The notes: generated by a model from the sequence alone, not told the origin. Counted from the first letter of the stretch, positions 49,309-59,487 are shown. The stretch is 64,000 bases of DNA from Acidibrevibacterium fodinaquatile (GCF_003352165.1 NZ_CP029176.1:1612001-1676000), one strand, 5' to 3'. Translations and numbers: made by a program.

Positions 49309-49373
49309 GGTCAGTGCCGTCGGCACTGACCAGCGGGGAAAAGTTTTTTGGTTCTTTTTTTCAAAAAAGAACC
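49309..49373. repeat. Composite hairpin repeat (GC palindrome plus A/T hairpin)
   Basis: GGTCAGTGCCG-T-CGGCACTGACC (49309-49331), a GGGGAAAAG spacer, then an A/T-rich hairpin with GGTTC/GAACC arms (49350-49373). It matches the inverted copy at 32816-32880. It lies 4 nt downstream of the original gcvP stop codon, so it was probably the gcv operon terminator before the IS inserted. Confidence 0.8.
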
Positions 49374-49377
49374 TTTC

Positions 49378-49419
49378 TTACTCCGCCGCCTGCGCGTAAT
49401 CGGCCAGCGGCGCGCAGGT
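49378..49419 (-). pseudogene. Severed 3' end of gcvP
   Basis: On the minus strand these 42 bases read TCAPLADYAQAAE and a TAA stop. That is the family-like C-terminal tail that the IS separated from gcvP. Its first 10 bases are the left target-site duplication. Confidence 0.9.
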
Positions 49420-50704
49420 CAAGGCTGTTCAACGCTCTCTCGTTGGCTGGACTGAGCCCGATTTGTAACATCTGATGGGTGAAATGCATTCATGGAGACG
49501 AAGGGGATTCCCCAATCGGGAAATGTCTGACTCATAGGGCGGCAACCGAAGTGGAGGTTGCCGTGGCTATATTCTCACCGTTGCTGGACGTGCTGGCGGA
49601 GATTCCTGATCCGCGCCGGGCGGAAGGAAAGCTCTACCAACTGCCTTACGTGCTGCTGTTCGCCATCCTGGCCATCGTCAGCGGCTGCAATTCGTATCGC
49701 GGCATCATCACCTTCATCGACGTCCATCGTCACCGGCTGAACGCCATCTTTGCGCTGAAATGGCGTCGCGCGCCGGCGCACACGGCCATCCGCTACATCC
49801 TCCAGGGGCTTGATCCGGCTGCGGTGGAGGCGGTCTTCCGCCGCCATGCCGCCTTGCTGCAGGCCGCGCGCGCGACGCCCGGACAGGGCAGCATCGCGCT
49901 GGATGGCAAGACGCTCCGCGGCAGTTTCGACAACTTTCACGACCGCGCCGCCGCCCAGGTGCTGAGCGCGTTCGCCACCGACACCGCCCTCGTGCTCGCC
50001 CATGTTGAGATCGCCGAGAAATCCAACGAAATCCCGGCAGCGCAGGCGCTGCTTGCCGAACTCGGCGTCCCGGCCGGCGCCGTCGTCACCCTCGATGCGC
50101 TGCACTGCCAAAAAAAACCTTCGAGGCCGCTGCGCAGGCCAACCTCGCCCTGATCGTCCAGGTCAAGGACAACCAGCCCACCCTGCTGCGCCAGATCACC
50201 GAATTCTCCACCACCACGCCACCGCTCGGATCCGCCCACAGCCACGATATCGGGCGCAATCGCGACGAGCGCCGCACCGTCACCGTCCTTGATCCCGCCA
50301 ACATACTCGCCAACACCGACTGGCATCCACACGTCGCCGCCATCATCCGCGTCGAGCGCGAGGTGTTCACCCGCAGCAGCAAGACCGGGCTGCTGCGCCA
50401 CTCCGCCGAGACCGCCTTCTATGTCTCCAACACGCCGATCTCCGCACGCCGCGCCGCCGATGCCATCCGCGCACACTGGCGGATCGAAACCACCTCCCAC
50501 TACAGCCGCGACGTCACCTTCGGCGAAGACCGCTCGCGCATCCGCACCAACCCCGGCGTGTTCGCACGCTTGCGCAGTTTCGGTTTCAACATCCTTACCG
50601 CACATCGTACCAACACACTCGCCCAGGACCGCTACCGAGCCGCCCTCGCCGGTATCGATAATATGCTCGCGCTGCTCGCTATCTCATAGCATTGAACAGC
50701 CTTG
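49420..50704 (+). mobile_element. ISAs1-family insertion sequence, 1285 bp, with 10-bp target duplication
   Basis: The ends are inverted repeats starting CAAGGCTGTTCAA (left 49420, right ending 50704). Both are flanked by the identical 10-bp direct repeat GCGCGCAGGT at 49410-49419 and 50705-50714. A 10-bp duplication is within the usual range for this family. The perfect duplication suggests a fairly recent insertion. It carries one transposase gene, which is frameshifted, and it interrupts the extreme 3' end of gcvP. Confidence 0.93.
49563..50689 (+). pseudogene. ISAs1-family transposase, frameshifted at an A8 run
   Basis: The reading frame from GTG 49563 (GGAGG 6 nt upstream) starts VAIFSPLLDVLAEIPDPR and includes YVLLFAILAIVSGCNSYRG and the first DDE aspartate in ALDGKTLRGS. 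It reaches the second aspartate in LDALHCQKK, then shifts. After eight As at 50110-50117 the homologous frame continues -1 (TFEAAAQANLALIVQVKDNQ) through HWRIETTSHYSRDVTFGEDR to a stop at 50689. Reading one A twice gives a full-length protein of about 375 residues. Either the element is dead or slippage on the A8 run makes a little transposase. Confidence 0.88.
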
Positions 50705-53510
50705 GCGCGCAGGTGCAGACCAGGTTGCGGTCGCCATAGGCGTTATCGACGCGCGCGACCGGCGGCCAGTATTTCGCCGCGGCGACGAAGGGTAGCGGAA
50801 ACGCCGCCTGCTTGCGCGAATAGGGATGCGTCCAGTCATCCGCGGTCACCCGGGCGGCGGTGTGCGGGGCGTTTTTCAGCGGATTGTCGGCGCGGTCGAG
50901 GCGGCCGGCGGCGATCGCCGCGATCTCGCCGCGGATCGCGATCATGGCGGCGCAGAAGCGGTCGATTTCCTCTTTCGGCTCGCTCTCCGTCGGCTCGACC
51001 ATCAGCGTGCCGGCGACCGGCCAGGACATGGTCGGCGCATGGAAGCCGAAATCCTGCAAGCGTTTGGCGATGTCCTCGACCGTAACCCCGGCTTCCGCCT
51101 GAAAGGCGCGGCAGTCGAGGATGCATTCATGCGCGACGCGCCCGCGCTCGCCGCGATAGAGGATCGGATAATGCAGGCCGAGGCGGGCTGCGACGTAATT
51201 CGCATTGAGGATTGCGATCTCGCTCGCGTGTTTGAGGCCGGCGGCGCCCATCATGCGGATATAGGCGTAGGCGATGGTGAGGATCAGGGCGCTGCCGAAA
51301 GGCGCGGCGGCGACCGGGCCGTAGCCGGATGCCGGCCCGGCATCGACTGACAAAGGGTGGTTTGGCAGATGTGGCGCGAGGTGGGCGGCGACCGCGATCG
51401 GCCCGACCCCGGGGCCGCCGCCGCCATGCGGGATGGTGAACGTCTTGTGGAGATTGAGGTGGCAGACATCGGCGCCGATCGCGCCCGGGCTGGTCAGGCC
51501 AAGCTGGGCGTTGAGATTGGCGCCGTCCATGTAAACCTGCCCGCCGGCCTCGTGCACGCGGGCGCAGATCTCGCGAATGCCGGCCTCGAACACGCCATGG
51601 GTGCTCGGGTAGGTGACCATCAGCGCGGCCAGGCGCGGGCCGTGCGCTGCGATCTTGGCGCGAAGATCGCCGAGATCGATATTGCCATGGGCGTCGCAGC
51701 CGACGACGACGACGCGATAGCCGGCCATCACCGCGCTCGCCGGGTTGGTGCCGTGGGCGCTCGCCGGGATCAAGCAGACATCGCGCCCGCCCTCGCCGCG
51801 CGCCGCGTGATAGGCGCGGATGGCGAGAAGCCCCGCGAACTCGCCCTGCGCCCCGGAATTGGGCTGGAGCGAGACCGCTTCCATGCCGGTCGCGGCGGCG
51901 AGCCAGGCGGCGAGGCGGCGGATCAGGATGAGATAGCCGATGCTCTGGTCCTCGGGCTGGAAGGGGTGGATATCGGCGAAGCCGGGCCAGGACAGGGCCA
52001 TCATCTCGGCGGCGGCATTCAATTTCATGGTGCAGGAGCCGAGCGGGATCATGCCGCGATCGAGGGCGATATCCTTGTCGGCGAGGCGGCGGAGATAGCG
52101 CAGCATCGCATGCTCGCTCTGGTGGTGATGGAACACCGGATGGGTGAGGATCGGCGTTCGCGGGGGGAACGCAGGCGCGGGCGTGGGCCCGAGCGTTGCC
52201 CCGAAGGCGTCGGCGAGGCGGGCAAGTTCCCCCTCCGTCACCGTCTCATCGAGCGCGATCGCGACGCCATCGGCGAGCGGGCGGAGATCGAAACCCGCCT
52301 CGCACCCGCGCGCGAGCAAGGCGCGGGCATCGCCGGTGATCGCGATGGTATCGAAGAACGCGGGATGGCGGGGGGGAAAGCCCGCGCGCGCGAGCGCCTC
52401 GGCGAGGCGGCGGGCCATGCCGTGGACGCGGCCGGCGATCCGGCGCAGCCCCTCCGGCCCGTGCCACATCGCATAGAAAGCCGCGATATTGGCGAGCAGA
52501 ACCTGCGCCGTGCAGATGTTCGAGGTCGCTTTCTCGCGCCGGATATGCTGCTCGCGGGTCTGAAGCGCGAGGCGGAGCGCGGGCTGCCCTTCCGCATCGA
52601 CCGAGACCCCGACCAAGCGGCCAGGCATCTGGCGGCGGAAAGCGGCGCGGGTCGCGAAGAAGGCGGCATGCGGGCCGCCGAACCCCATCGGCACGCCAAA
52701 GCGCTGCGCCGAGCCGACGACGACATCCGCTCCCATCTCGCCCGGCGGGGTGAGAAGGACGAGGGCCAGCGGGTCGGCGGCAACGATGGCGAGCGCGCCG
52801 GCGGCGTGGGCGGCGGCGATCTCGGGGGCGAGATCGCGGAGCGCCCCGGTGGTGCCGGGATATTGCAAGACCACGGCGAATGGCCGCGCCGCTTTGATCG
52901 CCGCGGCATCGCCGGGGGCGACATCGATCAGCGTCCAGCCATGGGGTGCGGCGCGCGTTGCCAGCACGGCGCGGGTCTGGGGGTGGAGATCGGCGGCGAC
53001 AGCGATCGCGGCCGCGTCTTTCGCTTGCGCGACGGCATGCGCCATCGCGACCGCTTCCGCCGCCGCCGTCGCCTCGTCGAGCAGCGAAGCGTTGGCGATC
53101 TCCATCCCCGTGAGATCGATGATCATCGTCTGAAAGGCGAGCAGCGCTTCCAGCCGGCCTTGCGAAATTTCCGGCTGGTAAGGGGTGTAGGCGGTGTACC
53201 AAGCGGGATTTTCGAGCACGTTGCGCTGGATCACCGGCGGCATGTGCGTCCCGTGATAGCCCTGGCCGATCAGGGGTTTGCGCCCGCCGTTGCGGGCGGC
53301 GAGGGCGGCGAGTTCGGCGAGCACGCCGGCCTCGTCGAGCGGCGCGGGAAGCCCTTGCCCGCTTTCTCTCCGGATCTCGCCGGGGATGGTCTCGGCGATC
53401 AGATCATCGAGGGTCGCGACACTGATGGCCGCCAGCATCGCGGCCTGATCCGCGGCATTGGTCGCGATATGGCGGCGGGCGAAATCGGAGTCGGAAATCG
53501 GCTTGGGCAT
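50679..53510 (-). CDS. gcvP: Glycine dehydrogenase (decarboxylating), P-protein
   Basis: A 943-residue PLP enzyme, single-chain type, that decarboxylates glycine and passes the aminomethyl group to GcvH. The PLP lysine sits in [18 protein letters not shown], with the Gly-rich region [17 protein letters not shown] upstream. The N-terminal half begins [16 protein letters not shown]. The last seven residues (RLFNAMR) are encoded by an IS end and replace the family-like LADYAQAAE tail, which survives beyond the IS. The enzyme is probably still active because the change is at the extreme C-terminus. Confidence 0.95.
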   Translation of the reverse strand: MPKPISDSDFARRHIATNAADQAAMLAAISVATLDDLIAETIPGEIRRESGQGLPAPLDEAGVLAELAALAARNGGRKPLIGQGYHGTHMPPVIQRNVLENPAWYTAYTPYQPEISQGRLEALLAFQTMIIDLTGMEIANASLLDEATAAAEAVAMAHAVAQAKDAAAIAVAADLHPQTRAVLATRAAPHGWTLIDVAPGDAAAIKAARPFAVVLQYPGTTGALRDLAPEIAAAHAAGALAIVAADPLALVLLTPPGEMGADVVVGSAQRFGVPMGFGGPHAAFFATRAAFRRQMPGRLVGVSVDAEGQPALRLALQTREQHIRREKATSNICTAQVLLANIAAFYAMWHGPEGLRRIAGRVHGMARRLAEALARAGFPPRHPAFFDTIAITGDARALLARGCEAGFDLRPLADGVAIALDETVTEGELARLADAFGATLGPTPAPAFPPRTPILTHPVFHHHQSEHAMLRYLRRLADKDIALDRGMIPLGSCTMKLNAAAEMMALSWPGFADIHPFQPEDQSIGYLILIRRLAAWLAAATGMEAVSLQPNSGAQGEFAGLLAIRAYHAARGEGGRDVCLIPASAHGTNPASAVMAGYRVVVVGCDAHGNIDLGDLRAKIAAHGPRLAALMVTYPSTHGVFEAGIREICARVHEAGGQVYMDGANLNAQLGLTSPGAIGADVCHLNLHKTFTIPHGGGGPGVGPIAVAAHLAPHLPNHPLSVDAGPASGYGPVAAAPFGSALILTIAYAYIRMMGAAGLKHASEIAILNANYVAARLGLHYPILYRGERGRVAHECILDCRAFQAEAGVTVEDIAKRLQDFGFHAPTMSWPVAGTLMVEPTESEPKEEIDRFCAAMIAIRGEIAAIAAGRLDRADNPLKNAPHTAARVTADDWTHPYSRKQAAFPLPFVAAAKYWPPVARVDNAYGDRNLVCTCAPRLFNAMR

Positions 53511-53524
53511 GGGCGCCTCTGTCG

Positions 53525-53899
53525 TCAGAGTGTTGCGACCAAGGCGCTATAGGCGGCCTCGTCGAGGAGGGTTGCGAAATCATCCGGGTTGGCCGGGGTG
53601 AGGCGGAAGAACCAGCCTTCACCCTCGGGCGCGCGGTTGACCAGTGTCGGATCCTCGACGATGGCGCCATTCACCGCGGCGATGGTGCCCGCGAGCGGGG
53701 CATAGACGTCGGACGCCGCTTTGACGCTTTCGACGACGGCACAAGCCTCGCCGGCGGCAACCGCGCGGCCGGGTTCGGGGAGTTCGATGAACACGAGATC
53801 GCCGAGCGCGGTTTGCGCATGGTCGGTGATGCCGATGGTGAGGGCGTCACCATCACGGCGCACCCATTCATGATCCTTGGTATAGCGGGTCTCGGTCAT
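53525..53899 (-). CDS. gcvH: Glycine cleavage system H protein
   Basis: A 124-residue lipoyl carrier: [32 protein letters not shown] and the lipoyl lysine in [17 protein letters not shown]. It shuttles aminomethyl between P, T and L proteins. It starts 7 nt after the gcvT stop and ends 14 nt before gcvP. Confidence 0.96.
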   Translation of the reverse strand: MTETRYTKDHEWVRRDGDALTIGITDHAQTALGDLVFIELPEPGRAVAAGEACAVVESVKAASDVYAPLAGTIAAVNGAIVEDPTLVNRAPEGEGWFFRLTPANPDDFATLLDEAAYSALVATL

Positions 53900-53906
53900 G
53901 GTTTCC

Positions 53907-55016
53907 TCAACTGGCGTAACGATGGGGAAGGAAGGGGAGGGGGACGACGCTGGCCGCCAGGGCGCGCTCGCGCACCGAGACGGCGAGCGCAGTGCCGGGT
54001 GTCGCGAAGGCGGCGGCGACATAGCCCATGGCGATCGGTGCAGAGAGCGTCGGACTAAAACTGCCGGAGGTGACGCGGCCGATCTCGCGCCCGTCGGCGA
54101 GGATCGCAGCCCCACTCCGCGCCGGCGCCCGGCCTTCGAGGCGGAGGCCGATGCGCTTGCGCGCCGGGCCGGCTTGCCACTCGGCCGCGATCGCGGTGCC
54201 GCCGGGAAAATCCCAAGCCTCGCGCCGGCGCTTGGCGATCGTCCAGGCCAGGTTTGCTGCGATCGGCGTCGTGGTCTCGTCGATATCCTGGCCGTAAAGG
54301 CAGAGCCCGGCTTCGAGCCTGAGCAGATCGCGCGCGCCGAGCCCGGCCGGCAGCACGCCGGGCAGCGCGAGGAGCGTCCGCGCCAATCCCTCCGCCGCCG
54401 CCGCCGGGAGCGAAATCTCGACCCCATCCTCGCCGGTATAGCCCGAGCGTGAGACAAGGCAGGGGATGCCGGCGACCCCGCATTCCCTGACCGCCATAAA
54501 GCGCAGATCGGCGAGAGCGGGGGCGAGGGGGGCGAGCAGCGTCATTGCTTTCGGCCCCTGGAAAGCGAGCAGCGCGCGTTCGGGATGCGGGGTGAGCGTG
54601 ACCTCGGGCGGCAGATGGGCGGTGATGTGGGCAAAATCGGCCGCTTTGCGTGCCGCGTTAACGATCAGGAACAGATGATCCTCGGCGAGCCGCGCGACCA
54701 TCAGATCATCGAGAATGCCGCCCGCCGCATTGGTCAGCAGCGTATAGCGTTGCCGCCCGGGCGCGAGGCCGGCGATATCACCCGGCACCAGCCGCTCGAG
54801 GGCCGCCGCCGCCGCCATGCCGCGCAAGCCCGCCTGGCCCATATGCGAGACATCGAACAACGCGGCTTCCTCGCGGCAGGCGCGGTGCTCGGCGAGGATG
54901 CCGGCCGGGTAGGAGACCGGCATGGCATAGCCGGCGAACCCGACCATGCGGGCGCCGAGGGCGCGATGCAGCCCATCGAGCGGACTCACATGCAAGGCTT
55001 CGGACTCTTCGGTCAT
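53907..55016 (-). CDS. gcvT: Glycine cleavage system T protein (aminomethyltransferase)
   Basis: A 369-residue tetrahydrofolate-dependent enzyme beginning MTEESEALHVSPLDGLHRAL. Motifs are PAGILAEHRACREEAALFDV-SHMGQ, GGILDDLMVARL and SGYTGEDGVEISLP. GGAG precedes the ATG at 55016. It is the first gene of gcvT-gcvH-gcvP and lies behind a glycine riboswitch; the open frame upstream overlaps the riboswitch and is not coding. Confidence 0.95.
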   Translation of the reverse strand: MTEESEALHVSPLDGLHRALGARMVGFAGYAMPVSYPAGILAEHRACREEAALFDVSHMGQAGLRGMAAAAALERLVPGDIAGLAPGRQRYTLLTNAAGGILDDLMVARLAEDHLFLIVNAARKAADFAHITAHLPPEVTLTPHPERALLAFQGPKAMTLLAPLAPALADLRFMAVRECGVAGIPCLVSRSGYTGEDGVEISLPAAAAEGLARTLLALPGVLPAGLGARDLLRLEAGLCLYGQDIDETTTPIAANLAWTIAKRRREAWDFPGGTAIAAEWQAGPARKRIGLRLEGRAPARSGAAILADGREIGRVTSGSFSPTLSAPIAMGYVAAAFATPGTALAVSVRERALAASVVPLPFLPHRYAS

Positions 55017-55062
55017 CTCAGGCTCCGCTGACGGTCGCGCCGACGCGCTGCCGGCATTTCGA

Positions 55063-55270
55063 CCCCCCTCTGTCGCGGAACCTGAGAGATTGGGCCGCGT
55101 GCGGGCGGCCTTACCCCGTCGGTGCGGCGGGCGAGATCCCGCCGGCTTTCCAGAGATCCGAATTCCCGCGCGGCCCTTTTGCCTGAGCGTTTCCGGGGGC
55201 CGGTTGCGCCTTCGGCGGCGAGGCCCGGCGCGCGAACAGGTTGGCGGCCGGCCCCACTCTCTCCCGCGCG
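55063..55270 (-). promoter_or_regulatory. Tandem glycine riboswitch
   Basis: On the minus strand aptamer 1 runs from GCGGGAGAGAG (about 55268) through GCCGAAGGCGCAA to CTCAGGCAAAAGG (about 55178). Aptamer 2 follows, with CACCGACGGGGTAA (about 55110-55123) and CTCTCAGGTTCCGCGACAGAGG (about 55066-55087). The two-aptamer layout directly upstream of gcvT is the classical glycine ON switch. Confidence 0.93.
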
Positions 55271-55473
55271 GGTGGCGCGGACGGCGCCACCATGGCCGAT
55301 GGCTCGGCAAAGAGCAATCGGCAAATCGAATTTCGCTATCACAAACGCCGCCCCAGGCTTCACGCGAGGCACTGCTCTCTTATCAGACCAAGTTGAATAT
55401 TTATTGACCGCATCGGATTTTAATGATATATTTCAAAACAAACGAAAAAGAAAAATAAAATAGGGGAATATAC

Positions 55474-55866
55474 GTGCAAGAATCAAAAATACATAATAGC
55501 GATACAAAAACCTTGATGCGTTACGACGCTAACAAACGCTCTGCGGTTGTAGCTTATTTACTTTGGTTTTTTGTGGGTTATTTGGGGGCGCACCGATTTT
55601 ATTTAAATCATGTTGGCTCTGGCGTTGTGATGTTAATATTTTTTTTTCTTTCTATTTTCTTTCTGATTTTCGGTGGAATAGGGAGCATTGGAATGGCTGC
55701 GGCCGGAATGGCTGCAGCCGGAGTGGTTGGAACCGGAATGGTAGGCCTAGTGGTTGGCGTGCTTGGAATGGCCATCCTCGTGCTATGGCATTTATTTGAT
55801 GCTTTTCTCATCCCTGGGATGACTCGGGAATATAATAATCGTTTGATCGCGGAAATCAGCAATTAA
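55474..55866 (+). CDS. TM2-domain membrane protein in AT-rich islet
   Basis: A 130-residue protein starting at GTG (AGGGGA 7 nt upstream). The TM2 domain has AYLLWFFVGYLGAHRFYLNHVGSG followed by a second span, then a Gly/Ala stretch with two MAAAG units and a final hydrophobic span ending WHLFDAFLIPGM. TM2 proteins occur widely in bacteria and eukaryotes; their function is unclear. The gene and its 5' flank (about 55380-55870) are far more AT-rich than the surroundings and use many A/T-ending codons, which points to recent transfer. Confidence 0.8.
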   Translation: MQESKIHNSDTKTLMRYDANKRSAVVAYLLWFFVGYLGAHRFYLNHVGSGVVMLIFFFLSIFFLIFGGIGSIGMAAAGMAAAGVVGTGMVGLVVGVLGMAILVLWHLFDAFLIPGMTREYNNRLIAEISN

Positions 55867-56146
55867 AGCGGGTTATGCGCGGCCGGGATCGGATCGCCGA
55901 AAGCGCAGGCGATACATCTGGTTCATTAATCGTTGCGTTGCCTACGCGGGAAATGGCGCCTAACGCCAAAAGTGAGCTATTTCAACGTATTGCTAAAGAC
56001 CCTTCGCTGCTCGCGCATAATGCGGGTCAGAGTGAGCTAAGATTCTGAGTTGGTGCATCTTGCTGTGTCCTCTCTTATGTCGGCACAAAGCCCCATACCG
56101 TGCCCAATGATCACGGGACAACCACGAGAGAGAGATCGCACCGCTG
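55867..56146. other. Intergenic gap upstream of thrB
   Basis: About 280 bases without a convincing gene, hairpin terminator or known RNA. Base composition returns to the window's normal level midway through. Confidence 0.5.
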
Positions 56147-57106
56147 ATGGCAGTCTACACCGAGGTTTCCGACGAAGCATTGGTCGCGTTTCTCGCGGAC
56201 TACGCGATCGGCGGGCTGGTCGCGTTTCGTGGCATCGCCGAGGGGGTGGAGAACAGCAATTACGCGCTCCGCACCGAGGCCGGCGATTTCATCCTCACCC
56301 TTTATGAAAAACGCGTCGAGCGGGGCGATCTGCCGTGGTTTCTCGGCCTCATGGCGCATCTCGCCGGGCACGGAATCCCCTGTCCGCTGCCGGTCCATGG
56401 GCGGGACGGAGTCGCCTTGCGCGAACTTTGTGGCCGGCCGGCGGCGATCACCACGTTTCTCCCCGGGGTCTGGCCGCGCCGGGTCGATATCGCCCATTGC
56501 GGCCCGCTCGGGGCGGCGCTGGCGCGGCTGCATCTCGCCGGCGAAGACTATGCGCCGCGCCGCGCCAATGCCCTCGGCCCGGCGAGCTGGGCCGCACTTC
56601 TCGCGCGTGCCGCTGATGACGCCGATGGCGTCCGTCCCGGCTTGCGCGCCGAGCTGGAAGGGGCACTCGCGTCCATTCTCGCCGCCTGGCCGGAGCGGCT
56701 GCCTTCCGGGCACATCCACGCCGATCTTTTCCCCGATAATGTCTTTTTTCTCGACCGCCGCATCTCCGGCCTGATCGATTTCTACTTCGCCGCGACCGAC
56801 CTTCTCGCCTATGACCTCGCGGTTTGCCTCAATGCCTGGTGTTTCGAGACCGATTACAGTTTCAACGTCACCAAGGCGCGGGCATTGCTCGCCGCCTATG
56901 GCGCGGTGCGGCCGCTTGCTGAGGCCGAGATCGCGGCTTTGCCGGTTTTGTGCCAGGGGGCGGCGCTCCGCTTCGCCCTCACTCGGCTTTATGACTGGAT
57001 CAACACCCCGGCGGGCGCGCTGGTGACGCGCAAGGACCCGCTCGATTACGTCCGTCGTCTCCGTTTTCACCTCGCAGCGAAAGACGCCAGCGCCTATGGA
57101 CTCTGA
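56147..57106 (+). CDS. thrB: Homoserine kinase (APH-fold, ThrB II)
   Basis: A 319-residue phosphotransferase of the aminoglycoside-kinase-like ThrB type found in alphaproteobacteria. It begins [20 protein letters not shown] and has [22 protein letters not shown] and the catalytic loop [34 protein letters not shown] follows. It makes O-phosphohomoserine for threonine. Its last 11 bases overlap rnhA, which is the usual neighbour. Confidence 0.93.
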   Translation: MAVYTEVSDEALVAFLADYAIGGLVAFRGIAEGVENSNYALRTEAGDFILTLYEKRVERGDLPWFLGLMAHLAGHGIPCPLPVHGRDGVALRELCGRPAAITTFLPGVWPRRVDIAHCGPLGAALARLHLAGEDYAPRRANALGPASWAALLARAADDADGVRPGLRAELEGALASILAAWPERLPSGHIHADLFPDNVFFLDRRISGLIDFYFAATDLLAYDLAVCLNAWCFETDYSFNVTKARALLAAYGAVRPLAEAEIAALPVLCQGAALRFALTRLYDWINTPAGALVTRKDPLDYVRRLRFHLAAKDASAYGL

Positions 57107-57557
57107 GCCGAAGACCGTCGAGATCTGGACCGATGGCGGCTGCAAGCCCAATCCCGGGCCGGGCGGCTGGGCGGCGATTTTGCGCTTTGGCGCGCATGAG
57201 CGGGTGCTTTCCGGCGCCGAAGCCGCGACCACGAACAACCGCATGGAATTGACCGCGGCGGCGGCGGCGCTCGAGGCGTTGTCTCGCCCCTGCCGGGTTG
57301 CCCTCTATACCGACAGCGAATACCTGAAAAACGGCATCACCCGCTGGAAAGAGGGCTGGGTGCGGCGCAACTGGCGCAACGCGGCCGGCGATCCGGTGGC
57401 CAATATGGATCTCTGGCGGCGGGTGCTTGATGCGGCCGCCCGCCACGAGATCGCTTGGCATTGGGTGCGTGGGCATGCCGGGCATGCGCTGAACGAACGC
57501 GCCGATCAGCTCGCGACCGCGGCGCGCGAGCGGCTTATCGCCGGGGACGGCGGTTAG
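57096..57557 (+). CDS. rnhA: Ribonuclease HI
   Basis: A 153-residue enzyme that degrades RNA in RNA-DNA hybrids. The DEDD residues lie in [44 protein letters not shown] and [12 protein letters not shown]. The active-site loop histidine is in VRGHAGHAL. It overlaps thrB and is probably translated with it. Confidence 0.95.
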   Translation: MDSEPKTVEIWTDGGCKPNPGPGGWAAILRFGAHERVLSGAEAATTNNRMELTAAAAALEALSRPCRVALYTDSEYLKNGITRWKEGWVRRNWRNAAGDPVANMDLWRRVLDAAARHEIAWHWVRGHAGHALNERADQLATAARERLIAGDGG

Positions 57558-57634
57558 GTCTTGGGGATGGGTTGGCGGGCAATCTTTCCTCCGTCTATGT
57601 TTGTCGCCTCTTTTGTCTCTGGCGGAGGCCGTCC

Positions 57635-58063
57635 ATGCTCTCGGGTGATTCCCTGATGTCGCTGCTTTGCCGCCGCGCCGGCGCGCTGGCCGCCGTGTTT
57701 GCGCTCGGCGCTTGCACGATCCCGTTCGGCGGCCCTAACCTGCCGCCGGCGCCACATCAGCCGAGTGCGGTGAGCCTTTTTGACGGCAGCTACCAGGGTA
57801 AGGTCCGAGCGGTCGGCGCCAATGCCGCCGATTGTCCGAAGAGTGGCTATGGCGTTGCCGAAATCGGCGATGCGACGCTCACCCTCCCCTATCGCCCGGG
57901 GGTGATCTTCACCGTTCCCGTCGCTGCCGACGGCACGCTGCATCAAACCGTCGAGGGTACCCGGATCGAAGGAAGGGCGGCGCAGAATCAACTCACTCTG
58001 CTGGTCTCCTCCGGCGCCTGCCAGACGCGCTATCGCCTGAGCTATGTCTGGAACCATTCATGA
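57635..58063 (+). CDS. Hypothetical lipoprotein
   Basis: A 142-residue precursor. The start follows GGCGGAGG with 6-nt spacing. The signal region ends in the lipobox FALGAC, then a Pro-rich stretch and a beta-rich domain with two cysteines (NAADCPKSG and SSGACQTRY) that could form a disulphide. No family is recognised. Its stop overlaps the next start as ATGA, so the two are translationally coupled, but the functions look unrelated. Confidence 0.7.
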   Translation: MLSGDSLMSLLCRRAGALAAVFALGACTIPFGGPNLPPAPHQPSAVSLFDGSYQGKVRAVGANAADCPKSGYGVAEIGDATLTLPYRPGVIFTVPVAADGTLHQTVEGTRIEGRAAQNQLTLLVSSGACQTRYRLSYVWNHS

Positions 58064-58818
58064 GCCCGGCGGGTAAGGCCGAAGCCGAACCCGGGTCCGC
58101 GGGATCAGGGGCGGCCGGCGGGCCATTCACGCTCGCCATCGATATTGGCGGCACCGGGCTCAAGGCTTCGGTGCTCGACCATCGCGGTGAGATGGTGGCG
58201 CCGCGCCGCCATGTCCCGACACCACAGCCATGCCCACCGCCCGTTTTGCTCGCGTCCGTCGCCGACATGGTACGAACCCTTCCCGCTTTTCATCGCATCT
58301 CGGCCGGCTTCCCCGGCGCCGTGCGCGGCGGCAGGGTGTTGACCGCCCCCAATCTCGGCACCGAAGCCTGGGCCGGATTCCCGCTCGAGGCCGAGCTCGC
58401 CAAACGCTTCGACCGACCCGCGCGGGTCTTGAACGATGCCGAGGTGCAAGGGCTCGGGGTGATCAGCGGCGCCGGCATGGAAATGATCCTGACGCTCGGC
58501 ACCGGCGCCGGGATCGGGATTTTCTTCAACGGCAAGGTCTCGCCGCATATCGAGCTGTCGCAGCACCCGGTGCATAAGAAGCTGACCTACGACATGTTTC
58601 TCGGCAAGGAGGCGTTCGAGGCCGTCGGCGTCAAGCGCTGGAACAAGCGGGTGCGCGTGGCGATCGAGATTCTCGCCCGCGTGGTGCTGTTTGACCGGCT
58701 TTATATCGGCGGCGGCAACGCCGTTCATATCAAGGGCGATCTGCCCGCCAACGTCACCATCGTCGCCAACGAGGCCGGCATCACTGGCGGCATCGCCCTC
58801 TGGCGCGACCCCGCCTGA
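58060..58818 (+). CDS. ROK-family polyphosphate-glucokinase-like kinase
   Basis: A 252-residue sugar kinase with FTLAIDIGGTGLKASVLDH, SAGFPGAVRGGRVLTAPNLGT, VLNDAEVQGLGVISG and MILTLGTGAGIGIFF. These segments match strictly polyphosphate-dependent glucokinases (PPGK) of the ROK superfamily. It lacks the extended zinc cluster of typical ROK repressors. In this window ppk and ppx are also present, so use of polyphosphate as phosphoryl donor is plausible; glucose as substrate is family-based. Confidence 0.78.
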   Translation: MSPAGKAEAEPGSAGSGAAGGPFTLAIDIGGTGLKASVLDHRGEMVAPRRHVPTPQPCPPPVLLASVADMVRTLPAFHRISAGFPGAVRGGRVLTAPNLGTEAWAGFPLEAELAKRFDRPARVLNDAEVQGLGVISGAGMEMILTLGTGAGIGIFFNGKVSPHIELSQHPVHKKLTYDMFLGKEAFEAVGVKRWNKRVRVAIEILARVVLFDRLYIGGGNAVHIKGDLPANVTIVANEAGITGGIALWRDPA

Positions 58819-58851
58819 CCCACACGACATCCGAGGAAAGATCACGCCCCC

Positions 58852-59487
58852 ATGCTGTTCGATTTCGCCACCCTCGACGCCAATAACCGCTACAAGCTGC
58901 TGGTCTCGACCATCGTCCCGCGCCCGATCGCCTGGGTCGTGACGCTCGATCCCGAAGGTCGGCGCAACGCCGCGCCCTATTCGTTCTTCAACGCCTTTTC
59001 CGGCGATCCCCCGGTGGTCTGCATCGGCATCGGCGGCCGCGGCACCGGCAACATCAAGGATACTGGCAACAACATCCGCACCAGCGGCGAATTCGTGGTC
59101 AACCTCGTCGCCGCCGAGAACGCCGAGCAGATGAACATCACCGCGATCGAGTTCGGCCGCGAGGTCGACGAGCTGACCGAGGCCGGGCTGACGACGCTGC
59201 CTTCGGTCAAGGTCAAGCCGCCACGCATCAAGGAAAGCCCGGTCGCGCTCGAGTGCGAACGCTTCACCACCCTCGAGATCGGCCATGAGCGCGCGCTCGT
59301 CCTCGGCCGGGTGCTCGCGATGCATATCCGCGACGACGCCGTGCTCGATGCGCAGAAATGCTACATCGATACCCCGAAGCTCGACCTCATCGGCCGCATG
59401 CATGGCCGTGGCTGGTACGCCCGCACCAGCGATCGCTTCGAAATGCCGCGCATCAACGAGACGGATTGGACGCGGCGGGGGGGATGA
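58852..59487 (+). CDS. Flavin reductase-like FMN-binding split-barrel protein
   Basis: A 211-residue protein with the split-barrel motif YKLLVSTIVPRPIAWV, RRNAAPYSFFNAFSGDPPVV, DTGNNIRTSGEFVVNLV and ALVLGRVLAMHIRDDAVL. Family members use FMN in flavin reductase or oxidoreductase reactions, often with a partner oxygenase. No oxygenase is adjacent. Its last 35 bases overlap the convergent EamA gene. Confidence 0.85.
   Translation: MLFDFATLDANNRYKLLVSTIVPRPIAWVVTLDPEGRRNAAPYSFFNAFSGDPPVVCIGIGGRGTGNIKDTGNNIRTSGEFVVNLVAAENAEQMNITAIEFGREVDELTEAGLTTLPSVKVKPPRIKESPVALECERFTTLEIGHERALVLGRVLAMHIRDDAVLDAQKCYIDTPKLDLIGRMHGRGWYARTSDRFEMPRINETDWTRRGG

Noticed and set aside
50086-50605. Minus-strand Gly/Val-rich frames within the IS
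   Set aside because: They are antisense to the transposase and show only composition-driven similarity.
55017-55310. N-terminal extension of gcvT
   Set aside because: The frame runs through the glycine riboswitch; the conserved GcvT start is at 55016.
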